NCBI GenBank assembly: GCA_023667185.1
Contig: JAMPAP010000001.1
Span: 718,053-782,052, forward strand
Direction: 5' to 3'
DNA length: 64,000 nucleotides
Origin: Lachnoclostridium sp.
Lineage (GTDB): Bacteria > Bacteroidota > Bacteroidia > Bacteroidales > Muribaculaceae
Both the position numbers and the translations under genes were made by a program. The notes beneath the pieces were generated by a model, which was given only the letters and a program-made list of their open reading frames with translations, did not search any database and had not been told where the DNA came from. Positions 53,570 through 60,725 of this stretch are shown here, in pieces (the first letter of the stretch is position 1; every line of letters begins with the position of its first letter).

Positions 53570-53674
53570 TAAAAAAGTTAATTAAGAATGTGATTTGTAT
53601 TGTTTAATCGGGTGCAAAGGTAAGGAGATTTTTTTGATTTTCCAAGGGCGGAATGCCAATTAGTGAAAATTTTG

Positions 53675-53682
53675 TAATTTTG
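53675..53682 (+). promoter_or_regulatory. -7 element upstream of the membrane protein gene
   Basis: TAATTTTG, 25 bases before the ATG at 53708, matches TAnnTTTG; the flanking GCAGCCC is also found after the TAAATTTG at 15811. No TTTG at the proper distance. Confidence 0.45.
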
Positions 53683-53707
53683 CAGCCCGAAAAAAGTAAT
53701 TTTAGGT

Positions 53708-54463
53708 ATGAGTTTTCAATTATCATTAACGTTAAAGGATCGTGTAGTGGGATTTGCATGGCAGCACGTGATGCTGCTTTGTTCGCTGTATTTGATGACA
53801 TTAGGTGTGGTGCTGTGTATCAAGTCTGACCTTGGCAGCAGCGTAATCTCCTCGCTGCCGCTATCGTTTTCGCTTGCGGGGGCAGAAGGGCTGGTTCCGG
53901 CGATGACTGTAGGCGGCTACACTATCGTGATGAATTTTCTACTCGTAGGGATGCAGATCTTGCTGCTGCGCAGGCGATTTGAGCCGGTGCAGTTGTTTCA
54001 GTTGCTTATCGGCTTTATTTTCGGCTGGATGATAGACATAAATATGGTGGTGACATCGGCGATTGTGTGTGACACTACGTTGTCATGCCTGCTCACCCAG
54101 CTGGCCGGATGCACGGTGATGGGTATAGGGATAGCATTTGAGGTAAGGTGCGGATCGGTAACGATGCCCGGCGAGGGTATCACCGTCGCTATCAGTCGCC
54201 TGAGTCATAGGCCGTTTCCTCGCGTAAAGATATATGTTGATACTATGCTTGTGGTGCTCGCTGTGGTGAGCAGTTACCTGTTTTTCGGGCGCTGGGCGTG
54301 GAACATCATAGGCCCGGGCACGCTTTTCGCGATGATCTACGTAGGCATGGTGGTGAAAATCATCGGTCAACATATCGGCTGGTTTGACCGGGTGCTTGCT
54401 TACCGGCCCGGATTCCGGCGCTATATCTTCGGTCTTGCGCGGTATATCTATCGGAGAAAATAA
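53708..54463 (+). CDS. Multi-pass membrane protein, YczE/YitT-like (DUF6198-like)
   Basis: 251 aa with about five hydrophobic segments (MLLCSLYLMTLGVVLCI, GLVPAMTVGGYTIVMNFLLV then GMQILLL, LFQLLIGFIFGWMIDINM, LTQLAGCTVMGIGIAFEV, YVDTMLVVLAVVSSYLFF). The internal SDLGSSVISSLP and VRCGSVTMPGEGITVAISRL are characteristic of the YczE/DUF6198 group, relatives of YitT without the DUF2179 tail. Function unknown. Monocistronic, followed by the tRNA-Leu promoter. Confidence 0.75.
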   Translation: MSFQLSLTLKDRVVGFAWQHVMLLCSLYLMTLGVVLCIKSDLGSSVISSLPLSFSLAGAEGLVPAMTVGGYTIVMNFLLVGMQILLLRRRFEPVQLFQLLIGFIFGWMIDINMVVTSAIVCDTTLSCLLTQLAGCTVMGIGIAFEVRCGSVTMPGEGITVAISRLSHRPFPRVKIYVDTMLVVLAVVSSYLFFGRWAWNIIGPGTLFAMIYVGMVVKIIGQHIGWFDRVLAYRPGFRRYIFGLARYIYRRK

Positions 54464-54468
54464 TTTTT

Positions 54469-54499
54469 TTTGGTGGATAAAAAATTTTTAGTAACTTTG
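54469..54499 (+). promoter_or_regulatory. Promoter of tRNA-Leu
   Basis: TTTG (54469-54472), 19 bases, TAACTTTG (54492-54499), a full consensus; the mature tRNA begins 16 bases later. Confidence 0.85.
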
Positions 54500-54515
54500 C
54501 GGCATCAAAACCCGA

Positions 54516-54597
54516 GCGCATGTGGCGTAATTGGTAGCCGCGTTAGACTTAGGATCTAATGTCTCAGGACGTGGGGGTTCGAGTCCCTTCATGCGCA
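54516..54597 (+). tRNA. tRNA-Leu (TAG)
   Basis: Class II tRNA with acceptor GCGCATG (54516-54522) pairing CATGCGC (54590-54596) and discriminator A. Anticodon stem TTAGA/TCTAA surrounds loop CTTAGGA (anticodon TAG). It has a variable arm and T arm GGTTCGAGTCC. CCA is not encoded. Confidence 0.95.
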
Positions 54598-54605
54598 CGT
54601 AAAGC

Positions 54606-54647
54606 GAAGTCTCATGGCAGCGATTGTCCGTGGGACTTCTTTTTTTA
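54606..54647 (+). terminator. Strong Rho-independent terminator of tRNA-Leu
   Basis: GAAGTC-T-CATGG pairs with CCGTG-G-GACTTC, followed immediately by eight T residues. Confidence 0.9.
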
Positions 54648-54721
54648 TCAAGCGTAGTGTTTCTGAAAATCAATGTAAGGCTCAACTATCTATGTGTCAG
54701 TCCACCCACCCTCCGCAAGCT

Positions 54722-54768
54722 ACGTAAAGACAATGACAGTCCTCCGGGCCTGATATTAGTTTTGCAAC
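54722..54768 (+). repeat. Dispersed intergenic repeat, copy B
   Basis: TAAAGACAATGACAGTCCTC then CGGGCCTGATATTAGTTTTGC aligns with copy A at 41838-41882 at roughly four bases in five. Its hairpin is CAGTCC-TC-CGGGCCTG (imperfect). It lies on the 5' side of the unknown gene at 54966, with copy C on the 3' side in the same orientation. Confidence 0.6.
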
Positions 54769-54857
54769 ACTCTCAACACAATGGTAGTAAGGGTGATTTT
54801 ATGAGCCATGGGCTGTCATTGTGTTGCGCCTAAAGAGGTCCTTTCCGGTCATATGCC

Positions 54858-54888
54858 CTAAAAATCTAAAAACTAAAAACTAAAAACT
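54858..54888. repeat. CTAAAAA heptamer array, left
   Basis: Four CTAAAAA units (54858-54864, then 54866-54886 contiguous). Positions 54866-54888 are perfectly reverse-complementary to the array at 55402, so the gene between lies in a 23-bp inverted repeat. Confidence 0.75.
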
Positions 54889-54965
54889 TGAAACTACGTT
54901 ATGCCATTATGGTCATCGGAGAGGGTCGGGGATGTGTAATTTTGTTGAAAAAAACAAGTTACATT

Positions 54966-55403
54966 ATGAGAGACTTTGAAAAAGCTGTTTCGGAGGCCTA
55001 TTATCAGGAAATTATCGACAGAATACAGTCGGCTTTCGATTCGGATATGGCTTACAATCTGTGTTCTGCAGTGTTTGCTTTCGTGACTGGTGGTGACGAG
55101 ATGGAATTTATCACTTCGAAGATGGAGTGGAAAATCTTCGTGTTTATTCGTGAGGATTTGCTGAAGGCTATCGAACGCTCACGGAAGGCTCGTCAACCTC
55201 GCCGAGTGGAGGATGAGAATGTTCCGGAGGATGAGAATAATGGGGATAATGAGAAAAAGATGAAGCGCCGCGCTCGTCGTCGCCGTATTGTGCCTGATTC
55301 GATAAAGTTGATGTATAAGATGATGGATCAGATGAAGGTGCCTGAGGAGGAGCGCGACCCTAACTGGGTGAGGTATGTCAAGCTGAAGGATTATACTTGG
55401 TAG
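54966..55403 (+). CDS. Unknown small basic protein between inverted heptamer arrays
   Basis: 145 aa from the ATG at 54966; an open frame reaches 54888 but its extra residues look unnatural. The N-terminal half (MRDFEKAVSEAYYQEIIDRI, AYNLCSAVFAFVTGG, MEWKIFVFIREDLLKAIERS) is a mostly helical fold. The middle is highly charged (EDENVPEDENNGDNEKKMKR then RARRRRI), and the C-terminus is helical again (IKLMYKMMDQMKVPEEERDP). No signal peptide. The basic centre suggests nucleic-acid binding (inference). I do not recognise the family. Its TAG stop is the first part of the right heptamer array, so gene and repeat evolved or moved together. Confidence 0.65.
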   Translation: MRDFEKAVSEAYYQEIIDRIQSAFDSDMAYNLCSAVFAFVTGGDEMEFITSKMEWKIFVFIREDLLKAIERSRKARQPRRVEDENVPEDENNGDNEKKMKRRARRRRIVPDSIKLMYKMMDQMKVPEEERDPNWVRYVKLKDYTW

Positions 55404-55436
55404 TTTTTAGTTTTTAGTTTTTAGTTTTTAGTTTTT
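55402..55436. repeat. AGTTTTT heptamer array, right
   Basis: Five perfect AGTTTTT units, complementary to the left array. The first overlaps the stop codon of the unknown gene. If transcribed, the two arrays could pair around the gene. Confidence 0.8.
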
Positions 55437-55445
55437 GGCAGGAGA

Positions 55446-55510
55446 GCCTGAATTAGTTTTGTTGCGGCCTCTGAGAATAGCATTTTGTATTGAAGGGGAA
55501 ATTTCGGGAT
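55446..55510 (+). repeat. Dispersed intergenic repeat, copy C
   Basis: GCCTGAATTAGTTTTG matches copy B; CATTTTGTATTGAAGG then TTTCGGGAT matches the second half of copy A. The hairpin just before it is CAGG-AGAG-CCTG (55439-55450). Confidence 0.6.
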
Positions 55511-55559
55511 GGTGATTTACAATAATTCGGGAAAATTTGAGTTAATATAGATATAAACT

Positions 55560-56762
55560 ATGTCTATGAAGAAGTTAGCAAAAATATTGGTTTTAAGTTT
55601 CGTCCTTGGCTTGATGCCTATGGTAGCTTTTGCCCAGAAGGACGATTTCAATCCTATACAGACGGGTGTGAACTCTCTTGGTATCGCGCCTGACGCTCGC
55701 GGTGCCTCCATGGGTGACCTCGGTGCGGCCACCGAACCGGATGCCAACTCGCAATTCTGGAATCCGTCAAAGTATGCTTTTGCTTATAGCAAGAGTGCGG
55801 TATCGCTGAGCTATACCCCTTGGTTGCGCAAACTTGTCAACGATATCTTCCTTGCCAACGTGTCGGGCTACTTCAAGCTCGGCCAGGATGATAATCAGGC
55901 TATCTCGGCTTCGCTGCGCTACTTCTCGCTCGGCGAGGTAAGCACCACACCCCCTGGAGATACCGGTGGCGGCCAGACGATTAACCCTTACGAAATGTCG
56001 ATCGATGTTGGCTACTCACGCAAGCTGTCAGAGAAATTCTCGATGGGTATCGTGTTTCGCTACATCTATTCTGACCTCGGATTCTCGGAGAGCGAATCGG
56101 ATCAAGGCTCGGGAGCGTCAGCCTTCTCGGCCGACATATCAGGATATTACACCACCTACCCTATCATCGGGCGCAATGAGTGTCAGTGGTCATGGGGTTG
56201 GGATATCTCAAATATCGGTACTAAAGTGGCTTACAATCACGGCGATAATCCTGCCTTCCTGCCTACAAACTTCCGACTCGGTACATCGTTCACCTTTCCT
56301 CTGGCTGATTACCACAACTTGTCGCTCAACCTTGACCTCAATAAGCTACTTGTGCCGTCAATGCCACGCCGTCAGGACTTTGCTGATGATACTGAGGGCG
56401 AAATAGCTTATGTTGAGGCGTATGACAACTGGCAGAATATGTCGCCCTTCACCGGCATTTTCAAGTCGTTCACTGATGCGCCCGGCGGATTCAAAGAAGA
56501 GCTCAAAGAAATAACATGGTCATTAGGAGCAGAATATAGCTACAACCAGCAGTTCTTCCTCCGCGCCGGGTATTTCTATCAGGATGCTTCGAAGGGCAAC
56601 CTCCAGTATTTCGGCCTTGGAGCCGGTTTTGCGCTCAACGTGCTCCGCCTTGACGCATCCTATATGCTTGCCACCGCCCAGACTTCTCCGCTCGACCAGA
56701 CCCTCCGCTTCACGCTGACATTTGACCTCGACGGACTTCGCGACATCTTCGGACGTAGATAA
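55560..56762 (+). CDS. porV: Type IX secretion system outer-membrane protein PorV
   Basis: 400 aa with a signal peptide (about 1-25, MVAFAQ). The PorV/LptO pattern is clear: [20 protein letters not shown] then [40 protein letters not shown], a 14-strand FadL-like barrel with long loops, and the C-terminal [19 protein letters not shown]. PorV receives cargo from the Sov translocon and carries its C-terminal sorting domain to the attachment complex. Its presence agrees with the sorting-tail proteins at 3.9, 47.8 and 62.0 kb. An ATG two codons in is an equally possible start. Confidence 0.93.
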   Translation: MSMKKLAKILVLSFVLGLMPMVAFAQKDDFNPIQTGVNSLGIAPDARGASMGDLGAATEPDANSQFWNPSKYAFAYSKSAVSLSYTPWLRKLVNDIFLANVSGYFKLGQDDNQAISASLRYFSLGEVSTTPPGDTGGGQTINPYEMSIDVGYSRKLSEKFSMGIVFRYIYSDLGFSESESDQGSGASAFSADISGYYTTYPIIGRNECQWSWGWDISNIGTKVAYNHGDNPAFLPTNFRLGTSFTFPLADYHNLSLNLDLNKLLVPSMPRRQDFADDTEGEIAYVEAYDNWQNMSPFTGIFKSFTDAPGGFKEELKEITWSLGAEYSYNQQFFLRAGYFYQDASKGNLQYFGLGAGFALNVLRLDASYMLATAQTSPLDQTLRFTLTFDLDGLRDIFGRR

Positions 56763-56770
56763 TTAGCTCT

Positions 56771-57256
56771 ATGACAGACTTCCGCACCGGACTCGGATAT
56801 GATGTGCACCGCCTCACCGAGGGGCGTGACCTGATATTGTGTGGCGTGAAAGTGCCTTACGAAAAGGGGCTTCTCGGGCATAGCGACGCTGATGTGGCGC
56901 TCCATGCGCTGTGTGACGCGCTGCTCGGAGCGGCCGCAATGAGAGATATCGGCTACCATTTTCCTGACACCGATGATGCTTACAAGGGTGCTGACTCGCG
57001 ACGGCTGCTCCGGGCTGTGGTTGACCTGCTCGACAATGGCGGATTCAGCATTTCGAACGTTGATGTAACAATTATCGCCCAGCGCCCCAAGTTGCTCACC
57101 TTTATACCTCAGATGATAGAAAATGTGGCTGCCGACCTTAAACTCGAGGCAGGCCGGGTGTCAGTGAAAGCCACCACTACCGAGCACCTCGGCTTCACCG
57201 GTCGCGGCGAAGGTATTGCCGCCATGGCCACCGCGCTTATATGCCACAACTCCTGA
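56771..57256 (+). CDS. ispF: 2-C-methyl-D-erythritol 2,4-cyclodiphosphate synthase
   Basis: 161 aa, normal length. Fifth step of the MEP isoprenoid pathway: cyclises CDP-methylerythritol 2-phosphate to MEcPP with release of CMP. The zinc site is D-V-H in GYDVHRL plus His in [20 protein letters not shown]; the substrate site [13 protein letters not shown] and the C-terminal [18 protein letters not shown] are intact. It starts 8 bp after porV and leads into the NapH-like gene, so the three form an operon. Confidence 0.98.
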   Translation: MTDFRTGLGYDVHRLTEGRDLILCGVKVPYEKGLLGHSDADVALHALCDALLGAAAMRDIGYHFPDTDDAYKGADSRRLLRAVVDLLDNGGFSISNVDVTIIAQRPKLLTFIPQMIENVAADLKLEAGRVSVKATTTEHLGFTGRGEGIAAMATALICHNS

Positions 57257-57261
57257 CCGCC

Positions 57262-58215
57262 ATGGGCAAGTTGCTGAGAACATTCCGCATAGCCGTAGAA
57301 ATCCTTGTGCTGGCTCTTATCACAGGGGGGCTTGCCGGCTACGGAATGAAGTTTCAGCCTGTTGCCGATATCCTCTGCAAGGTGCAGCTCGTCCCGGCGG
57401 CCATGACATTCTCGCTGACCATATTCATCTCCTGGCTGCTGGTGACTCTGATTTTCGGCCGTATATATTGCTCGAGCCTCTGCCCCATTGGCACAGTGCA
57501 GGACGTGGCCGCCCGCATTCCGCGCCTTGGGCGTAATGCCACCAAGAGGGCCTACCACTATTCACGCCCGCTCAATATGTTGCGATATGTGACACTGGGA
57601 GTGACGTTTGTGTCGCTCGTATGTGGTACCACGCTGCTGATCTTCCTTCTCGATCCATTCACCATCTATGAGCGCTTCTGCGCCTCAATCATTAAGCCCT
57701 CTTGGGGATACCTTATCGATGCTGCTTCAGCGGCCGGATTCCGCACCGGGATATGGAGCTCCTCGCAGGTAATAGTCTCAGCATCAACTGCGATAGGCGC
57801 TATAGTATCTATCATCACCGTGACTATAATATGGTATATGGCAGCGCGCAACGGCCGTACGTTCTGCAACGCGATATGCCCCGTGGGCACAACGCTTAGC
57901 TTTGTGTCACGCAATTCGATATTCCATATTGAGATCAATCCCGACAAATGTATTCAGTGTCGCCGCTGCGAGCAGGCCTGTAAGGCCTCGTGCATTGACG
58001 TGACGGCTCACACGGTCGATGCCTCGCGGTGTGTAGTGTGTTTCGACTGCCTCCCCGGCTGTCCCAATGATGCCATAAAATACACCTATCTGCGTCACCG
58101 GCTGCAATATCCACTGCTGCAAAGCATTGACGGTGCTGTAACAAGCTCTGTCACCTCACCCGAAAAGCCTCAGAGCGTCACCTCCTCAACTTCATCAAAA
58201 ATACCAACTAAGTGA
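57262..58215 (+). CDS. NapH-like membrane 4Fe-4S ferredoxin protein
   Basis: 317 aa from the ATG at 57262 (5 bp after the ispF stop); an ATG at 57241 overlapping ispF is an alternative. Four or so membrane helices (VEILVLALITGGLAGYG, FSLTIFISWLLVTLIFG, LGVTFVSLVCGTTLLIFLL, STAIGAIVSIITVTIIWYMA) carry two C-x3-C-P motifs (CSSLCPIG, CNAICPVG) as in NapH/NosR/CcoG-like quinol-linked proteins. A C-terminal bacterial ferredoxin domain binds two 4Fe-4S clusters (CIQCRRCEQAC, CVVCFDCLPGC). It should pass electrons between quinol and a periplasmic or cytosolic acceptor. The reading ends in TGA inside the AGTGACGAT motif, so the mobile-like palindrome supplies its stop codon. Confidence 0.87.
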   Translation: MGKLLRTFRIAVEILVLALITGGLAGYGMKFQPVADILCKVQLVPAAMTFSLTIFISWLLVTLIFGRIYCSSLCPIGTVQDVAARIPRLGRNATKRAYHYSRPLNMLRYVTLGVTFVSLVCGTTLLIFLLDPFTIYERFCASIIKPSWGYLIDAASAAGFRTGIWSSSQVIVSASTAIGAIVSIITVTIIWYMAARNGRTFCNAICPVGTTLSFVSRNSIFHIEINPDKCIQCRRCEQACKASCIDVTAHTVDASRCVVCFDCLPGCPNDAIKYTYLRHRLQYPLLQSIDGAVTSSVTSPEKPQSVTSSTSSKIPTK

Positions 58216-58371
58216 CGATTAAAAAATAACTTGGTAAACTTTTCTATGTTATTTCTGAATCTTCACTTTTTCCAAACAATCATTTAGCTCGCTAAACTCA
58301 TGCTTGTTCAAAAGCAAATCTTCACAAATAACATTACGAAAATTTTACCAACTTATTTTTTTATCGTCACT
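58211..58371. repeat. 161-bp imperfect palindrome with AGTGACGAT ends (MITE-like)
   Basis: The left arm (58211-58259) and the reverse complement of the right arm (58371-58321) share about 44 of 51 positions: AGTGACGAT, an A-rich run, TTGGTAAA, TTTTC, ATGTTATTT, TGAA. The centre is the perfect palindrome TTTAGC-TC-GCTAAA (58283-58296), and weaker pairing joins arms and centre, so the whole piece can fold as one hairpin. It lies between the ferredoxin gene, whose stop it supplies, and thyA, whose ATG starts 5 bases after it. No obvious target duplication. Confidence 0.75.
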
Positions 58372-58375
58372 CAAA

Positions 58376-59170
58376 ATGAAAACATATCTTGACCTGCTAC
58401 GGCATATCATGGAGCATGGTACCGACAAATCGGATCGCACCGGGACGGGTACCCGCTCAGTGTTTGGCTACCAGATGCGCTTCAACCTCGAAGACGGTTT
58501 CCCGCTACTCACCACTAAAAAGCTTCACCTCAAGTCGATAATCTATGAGCTGCTGTGGTTTCTCCGCGGTGACACTAATGTGCACTACCTTCAAGAGCAT
58601 GGCGTGAGGATCTGGAACGAATGGGCAGGTCCGGATGGCGACTTGGGGCATATCTACGGCTATCAGTGGCGCTCGTGGCCTGACTATGCCGGAGGCCATA
58701 TTGATCAGATCCGCGAAGTGATTGACCAGATTAAGAACACTCCCGACTCGCGCCGCATGATCGTCAGCGCCTGGAATGTAGCCGACCTTCCATCGATGCA
58801 CCTGCCTCCCTGCCATCTGCTGTTTCAATTTTATGTAGCCGACGGCAGGCTGTCGTTACAGCTCTATCAGCGCAGCGCCGACTCTTTCTTAGGCGTACCG
58901 TTCAATATCGCTTCTTATGCGCTGCTGCTCATGATGGTGGCGCAGGTGACGGGGTTGAAACCGGGCGAATTTGTCCATACTTTGGGCGATGCCCATATTT
59001 ACAATAATCATTTTGAGCAAGTTAAGGAGCAACTTTCACGCACTCCCCGCCACCTGCCTAAGATGAAGCTCAATCCGGCGGTAACGGACATCAACGACTT
59101 CACGTTTGAGGATTTCACCCTTGAGGATTACGATCCCCTTCCCCATATTAAAGCCACCGTATCAGTATGA
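58376..59170 (+). CDS. thyA: Thymidylate synthase
   Basis: 264 aa from the ATG at 58376, the same length as E. coli ThyA; upstream in-frame codons lie in the palindrome. It methylates dUMP to dTMP with methylene-tetrahydrofolate. Visible are [20 protein letters not shown], the active-site Cys in [13 protein letters not shown] (residue ~146), [20 protein letters not shown] and [12 protein letters not shown]. It overlaps folA by 4 bases, which is logical because folA regenerates the dihydrofolate that ThyA produces. Confidence 0.98.
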   Translation: MKTYLDLLRHIMEHGTDKSDRTGTGTRSVFGYQMRFNLEDGFPLLTTKKLHLKSIIYELLWFLRGDTNVHYLQEHGVRIWNEWAGPDGDLGHIYGYQWRSWPDYAGGHIDQIREVIDQIKNTPDSRRMIVSAWNVADLPSMHLPPCHLLFQFYVADGRLSLQLYQRSADSFLGVPFNIASYALLLMMVAQVTGLKPGEFVHTLGDAHIYNNHFEQVKEQLSRTPRHLPKMKLNPAVTDINDFTFEDFTLEDYDPLPHIKATVSV

Positions 59171-59658
59171 CAATCAGTATTATAGTGGCCGTGGCTCACG
59201 GTGGAGCTATTGGCCGTAACGGCGATCTTCTCTACCATATATCCGCTGACCTTAAGCGATTTAAGACCTTGACCACTGGCCATACCATAATTATGGGGCG
59301 CAAGACCTTTGAATCGTTTCCCAAGGGGCCGCTCCCTGACCGTAGCAACATCGTCATAACCCGCAATGCCGGTTACTCCCGTGAAGGAATCACGACCGCA
59401 CACTCCCTTACTGAAGCTATCAGCCTTGCGACCGATGACGACAATCTATACATCATAGGTGGCGGCGAAATTTACCGACAAGCGATGCCTATAGCTGACG
59501 AGCTGCTAATCACCGAGATAGATGCTGAGGCTGAGGATGCTGATACCTTCTTCCCGGTAATTAATCCAGAAGTATGGCATCAGGTCGAGAGCTCCGAGAT
59601 ATTCACTGATCCACGCAGCGGAGTGCGATACCGCTTCGTCAGATATTTGCGTAATTGA
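59167..59658 (+). CDS. folA: Dihydrofolate reductase
   Basis: 163 aa. Reduces dihydrofolate to tetrahydrofolate with NADPH. It starts [20 protein letters not shown], then the Asp-containing region [20 protein letters not shown] then RKTFES, and NADPH-binding [14 protein letters not shown], ending RFVRYLRN. Normal length. Coupled to thyA by ATGA overlap. The tRNA-Arg promoter begins inside its last codons. Confidence 0.97.
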   Translation: MTISIIVAVAHGGAIGRNGDLLYHISADLKRFKTLTTGHTIIMGRKTFESFPKGPLPDRSNIVITRNAGYSREGITTAHSLTEAISLATDDDNLYIIGGGEIYRQAMPIADELLITEIDAEAEDADTFFPVINPEVWHQVESSEIFTDPRSGVRYRFVRYLRN

Positions 59659-59677
59659 CAAATAATAGCTAACTTTG
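59646..59677 (+). promoter_or_regulatory. Promoter of tRNA-Arg
   Basis: TTTG (59646-59649, inside the end of folA), 20 bases, TAACTTTG (59670-59677): full consensus, 16 bases before the tRNA. Confidence 0.85.
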
Positions 59678-59693
59678 CACTGCAAAAACTCAT

Positions 59694-59765
59694 GGCTTGG
59701 TAGTTCAATGGATAGAACAAGCCTCTCCTAAAGGTTAGATAGGGGTTCGATTCCCCTCCGAGCTA
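59694..59765 (+). tRNA. tRNA-Arg (CCT)
   Basis: Acceptor GGCTTGG (59694-59700) pairs with CCGAGCT (59758-59764, with wobbles), discriminator A. Anticodon stem AGCCT/AGGTT surrounds loop CTCCTAA (anticodon CCT). T arm GGTTCGATTCC. CCA is not encoded. Confidence 0.93.
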
Positions 59766-59768
59766 CAA

Positions 59769-59805
59769 AATGCCCGGGCCTCCCGTCAGCGGAAGCCCGG
59801 GCATT
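59769..59805 (+). terminator. Terminator of tRNA-Arg
   Basis: AATGCCCGGGC and GCCCGGGCATT form an 11-bp perfect GC-rich stem three bases after the tRNA, with weaker inner pairing (TCC/GGA), followed by AAGGTTTCTT. Confidence 0.8.
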
Positions 59806-59848
59806 AAGGTTTCTTAAAGATTATTACACATGAAACTTGAATAAGTTA

Positions 59849-59879
59849 TTGTTTTTTCAAACTATTTATGTAATTTTGT
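59849..59879 (+). promoter_or_regulatory. Probable promoter of the pectin gene cluster
   Basis: ATTG (59849-59852, one base off TTTG), 19 bases, TAATTTTG (59872-59879), 55 bases before the esterase ATG at 59935. Confidence 0.55.
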
Positions 59880-59934
59880 AGCGGAAAAGTTTGCGCTTGC
59901 TGTTTTAAACATCGTGCATCAATAGTAACTAATT

Positions 59935-60711
59935 ATGAATAAGTTAATTATATCTCTCGTCTCTCTATTTATGGCTTTTTCACTATCGGCTTCGACTGTG
60001 AATATGGATGTTGACGGCAATCAGCTTATTGTATTTTTGACGCAAACCCCGGCTGCTGATGGCAAAGCTGTTCTTATCCTTCCGGGTGGCGGCTATTCTC
60101 ACCTCGCTATGGAGCATGAGGGCACCCAGATAGCTCAATGGCTGGCCGATAATGGCATTACGGCCGGTGTGTTAGCCTATCCGATGCCAAAGGGTGAATA
60201 CGCCAAGCCTGCCGATACCGTCAGAAAAGCTATGAAGCTGATGCGCAGCCACGCCTCAGAATGGGGTTTCTCAGCCGATAGCCTCGGCATCGTGGGCTCG
60301 TCGGCCGGTGGCCATCTTGCTTCCACTGTCGCCACTCATGGTGACAAGGCTGATCGCCCTGCATTTCAGGTGCTTCTGTATCCTGTAATCACAATGGACA
60401 GCACCCTTACTCATCCCGGTAGCCGCAAAAACCTCCTTGGTAAAAATCCATCTGCCGAACTGGAGGCTCTTTACAGCAACGAGCTGCAAGTGGATTCGCT
60501 GACGCCCCGGGCTTTCGTCGTCCTCAGTAATGACGACACTGTAGTTCCTCCCCTCAACTCTATTAACTATTACGAGGCTCTCATCGATAATTCCATACCC
60601 GCATCGCTCCACATCTATCCGACCGGAGGGCACGGCTGGGGTATGCGAACATCATTCCGATATCACAATCTTTTCACTGACGAGCTTCTTGCATGGCTTC
60701 GCAGTTTCTGA
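59935..60711 (+). CDS. Exported alpha/beta-hydrolase, carbohydrate-esterase-like
   Basis: 258 aa with a signal peptide (1-~20, FSLSAS). The fold resembles the bacterial acetyl-xylan/feruloyl esterase group: oxyanion loop LPGGGYSHLAMEHEG, nucleophile elbow GIVGSSAGGHLAST (Ser about 123), acid in FVVLSNDDTVVPPLN, and His in YPTGGHGWGMR. These enzymes remove acetyl or similar esters from plant polysaccharides. Followed by a DUF4861 gene, a sorting-tail protein and a family 1 pectate lyase, so deacetylation of pectin is the likely job (inference). The next start lies 14 bp downstream. Confidence 0.85.
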   Translation: MNKLIISLVSLFMAFSLSASTVNMDVDGNQLIVFLTQTPAADGKAVLILPGGGYSHLAMEHEGTQIAQWLADNGITAGVLAYPMPKGEYAKPADTVRKAMKLMRSHASEWGFSADSLGIVGSSAGGHLASTVATHGDKADRPAFQVLLYPVITMDSTLTHPGSRKNLLGKNPSAELEALYSNELQVDSLTPRAFVVLSNDDTVVPPLNSINYYEALIDNSIPASLHIYPTGGHGWGMRTSFRYHNLFTDELLAWLRSF

Positions 60712-60725
60712 CACCAGATATTACC

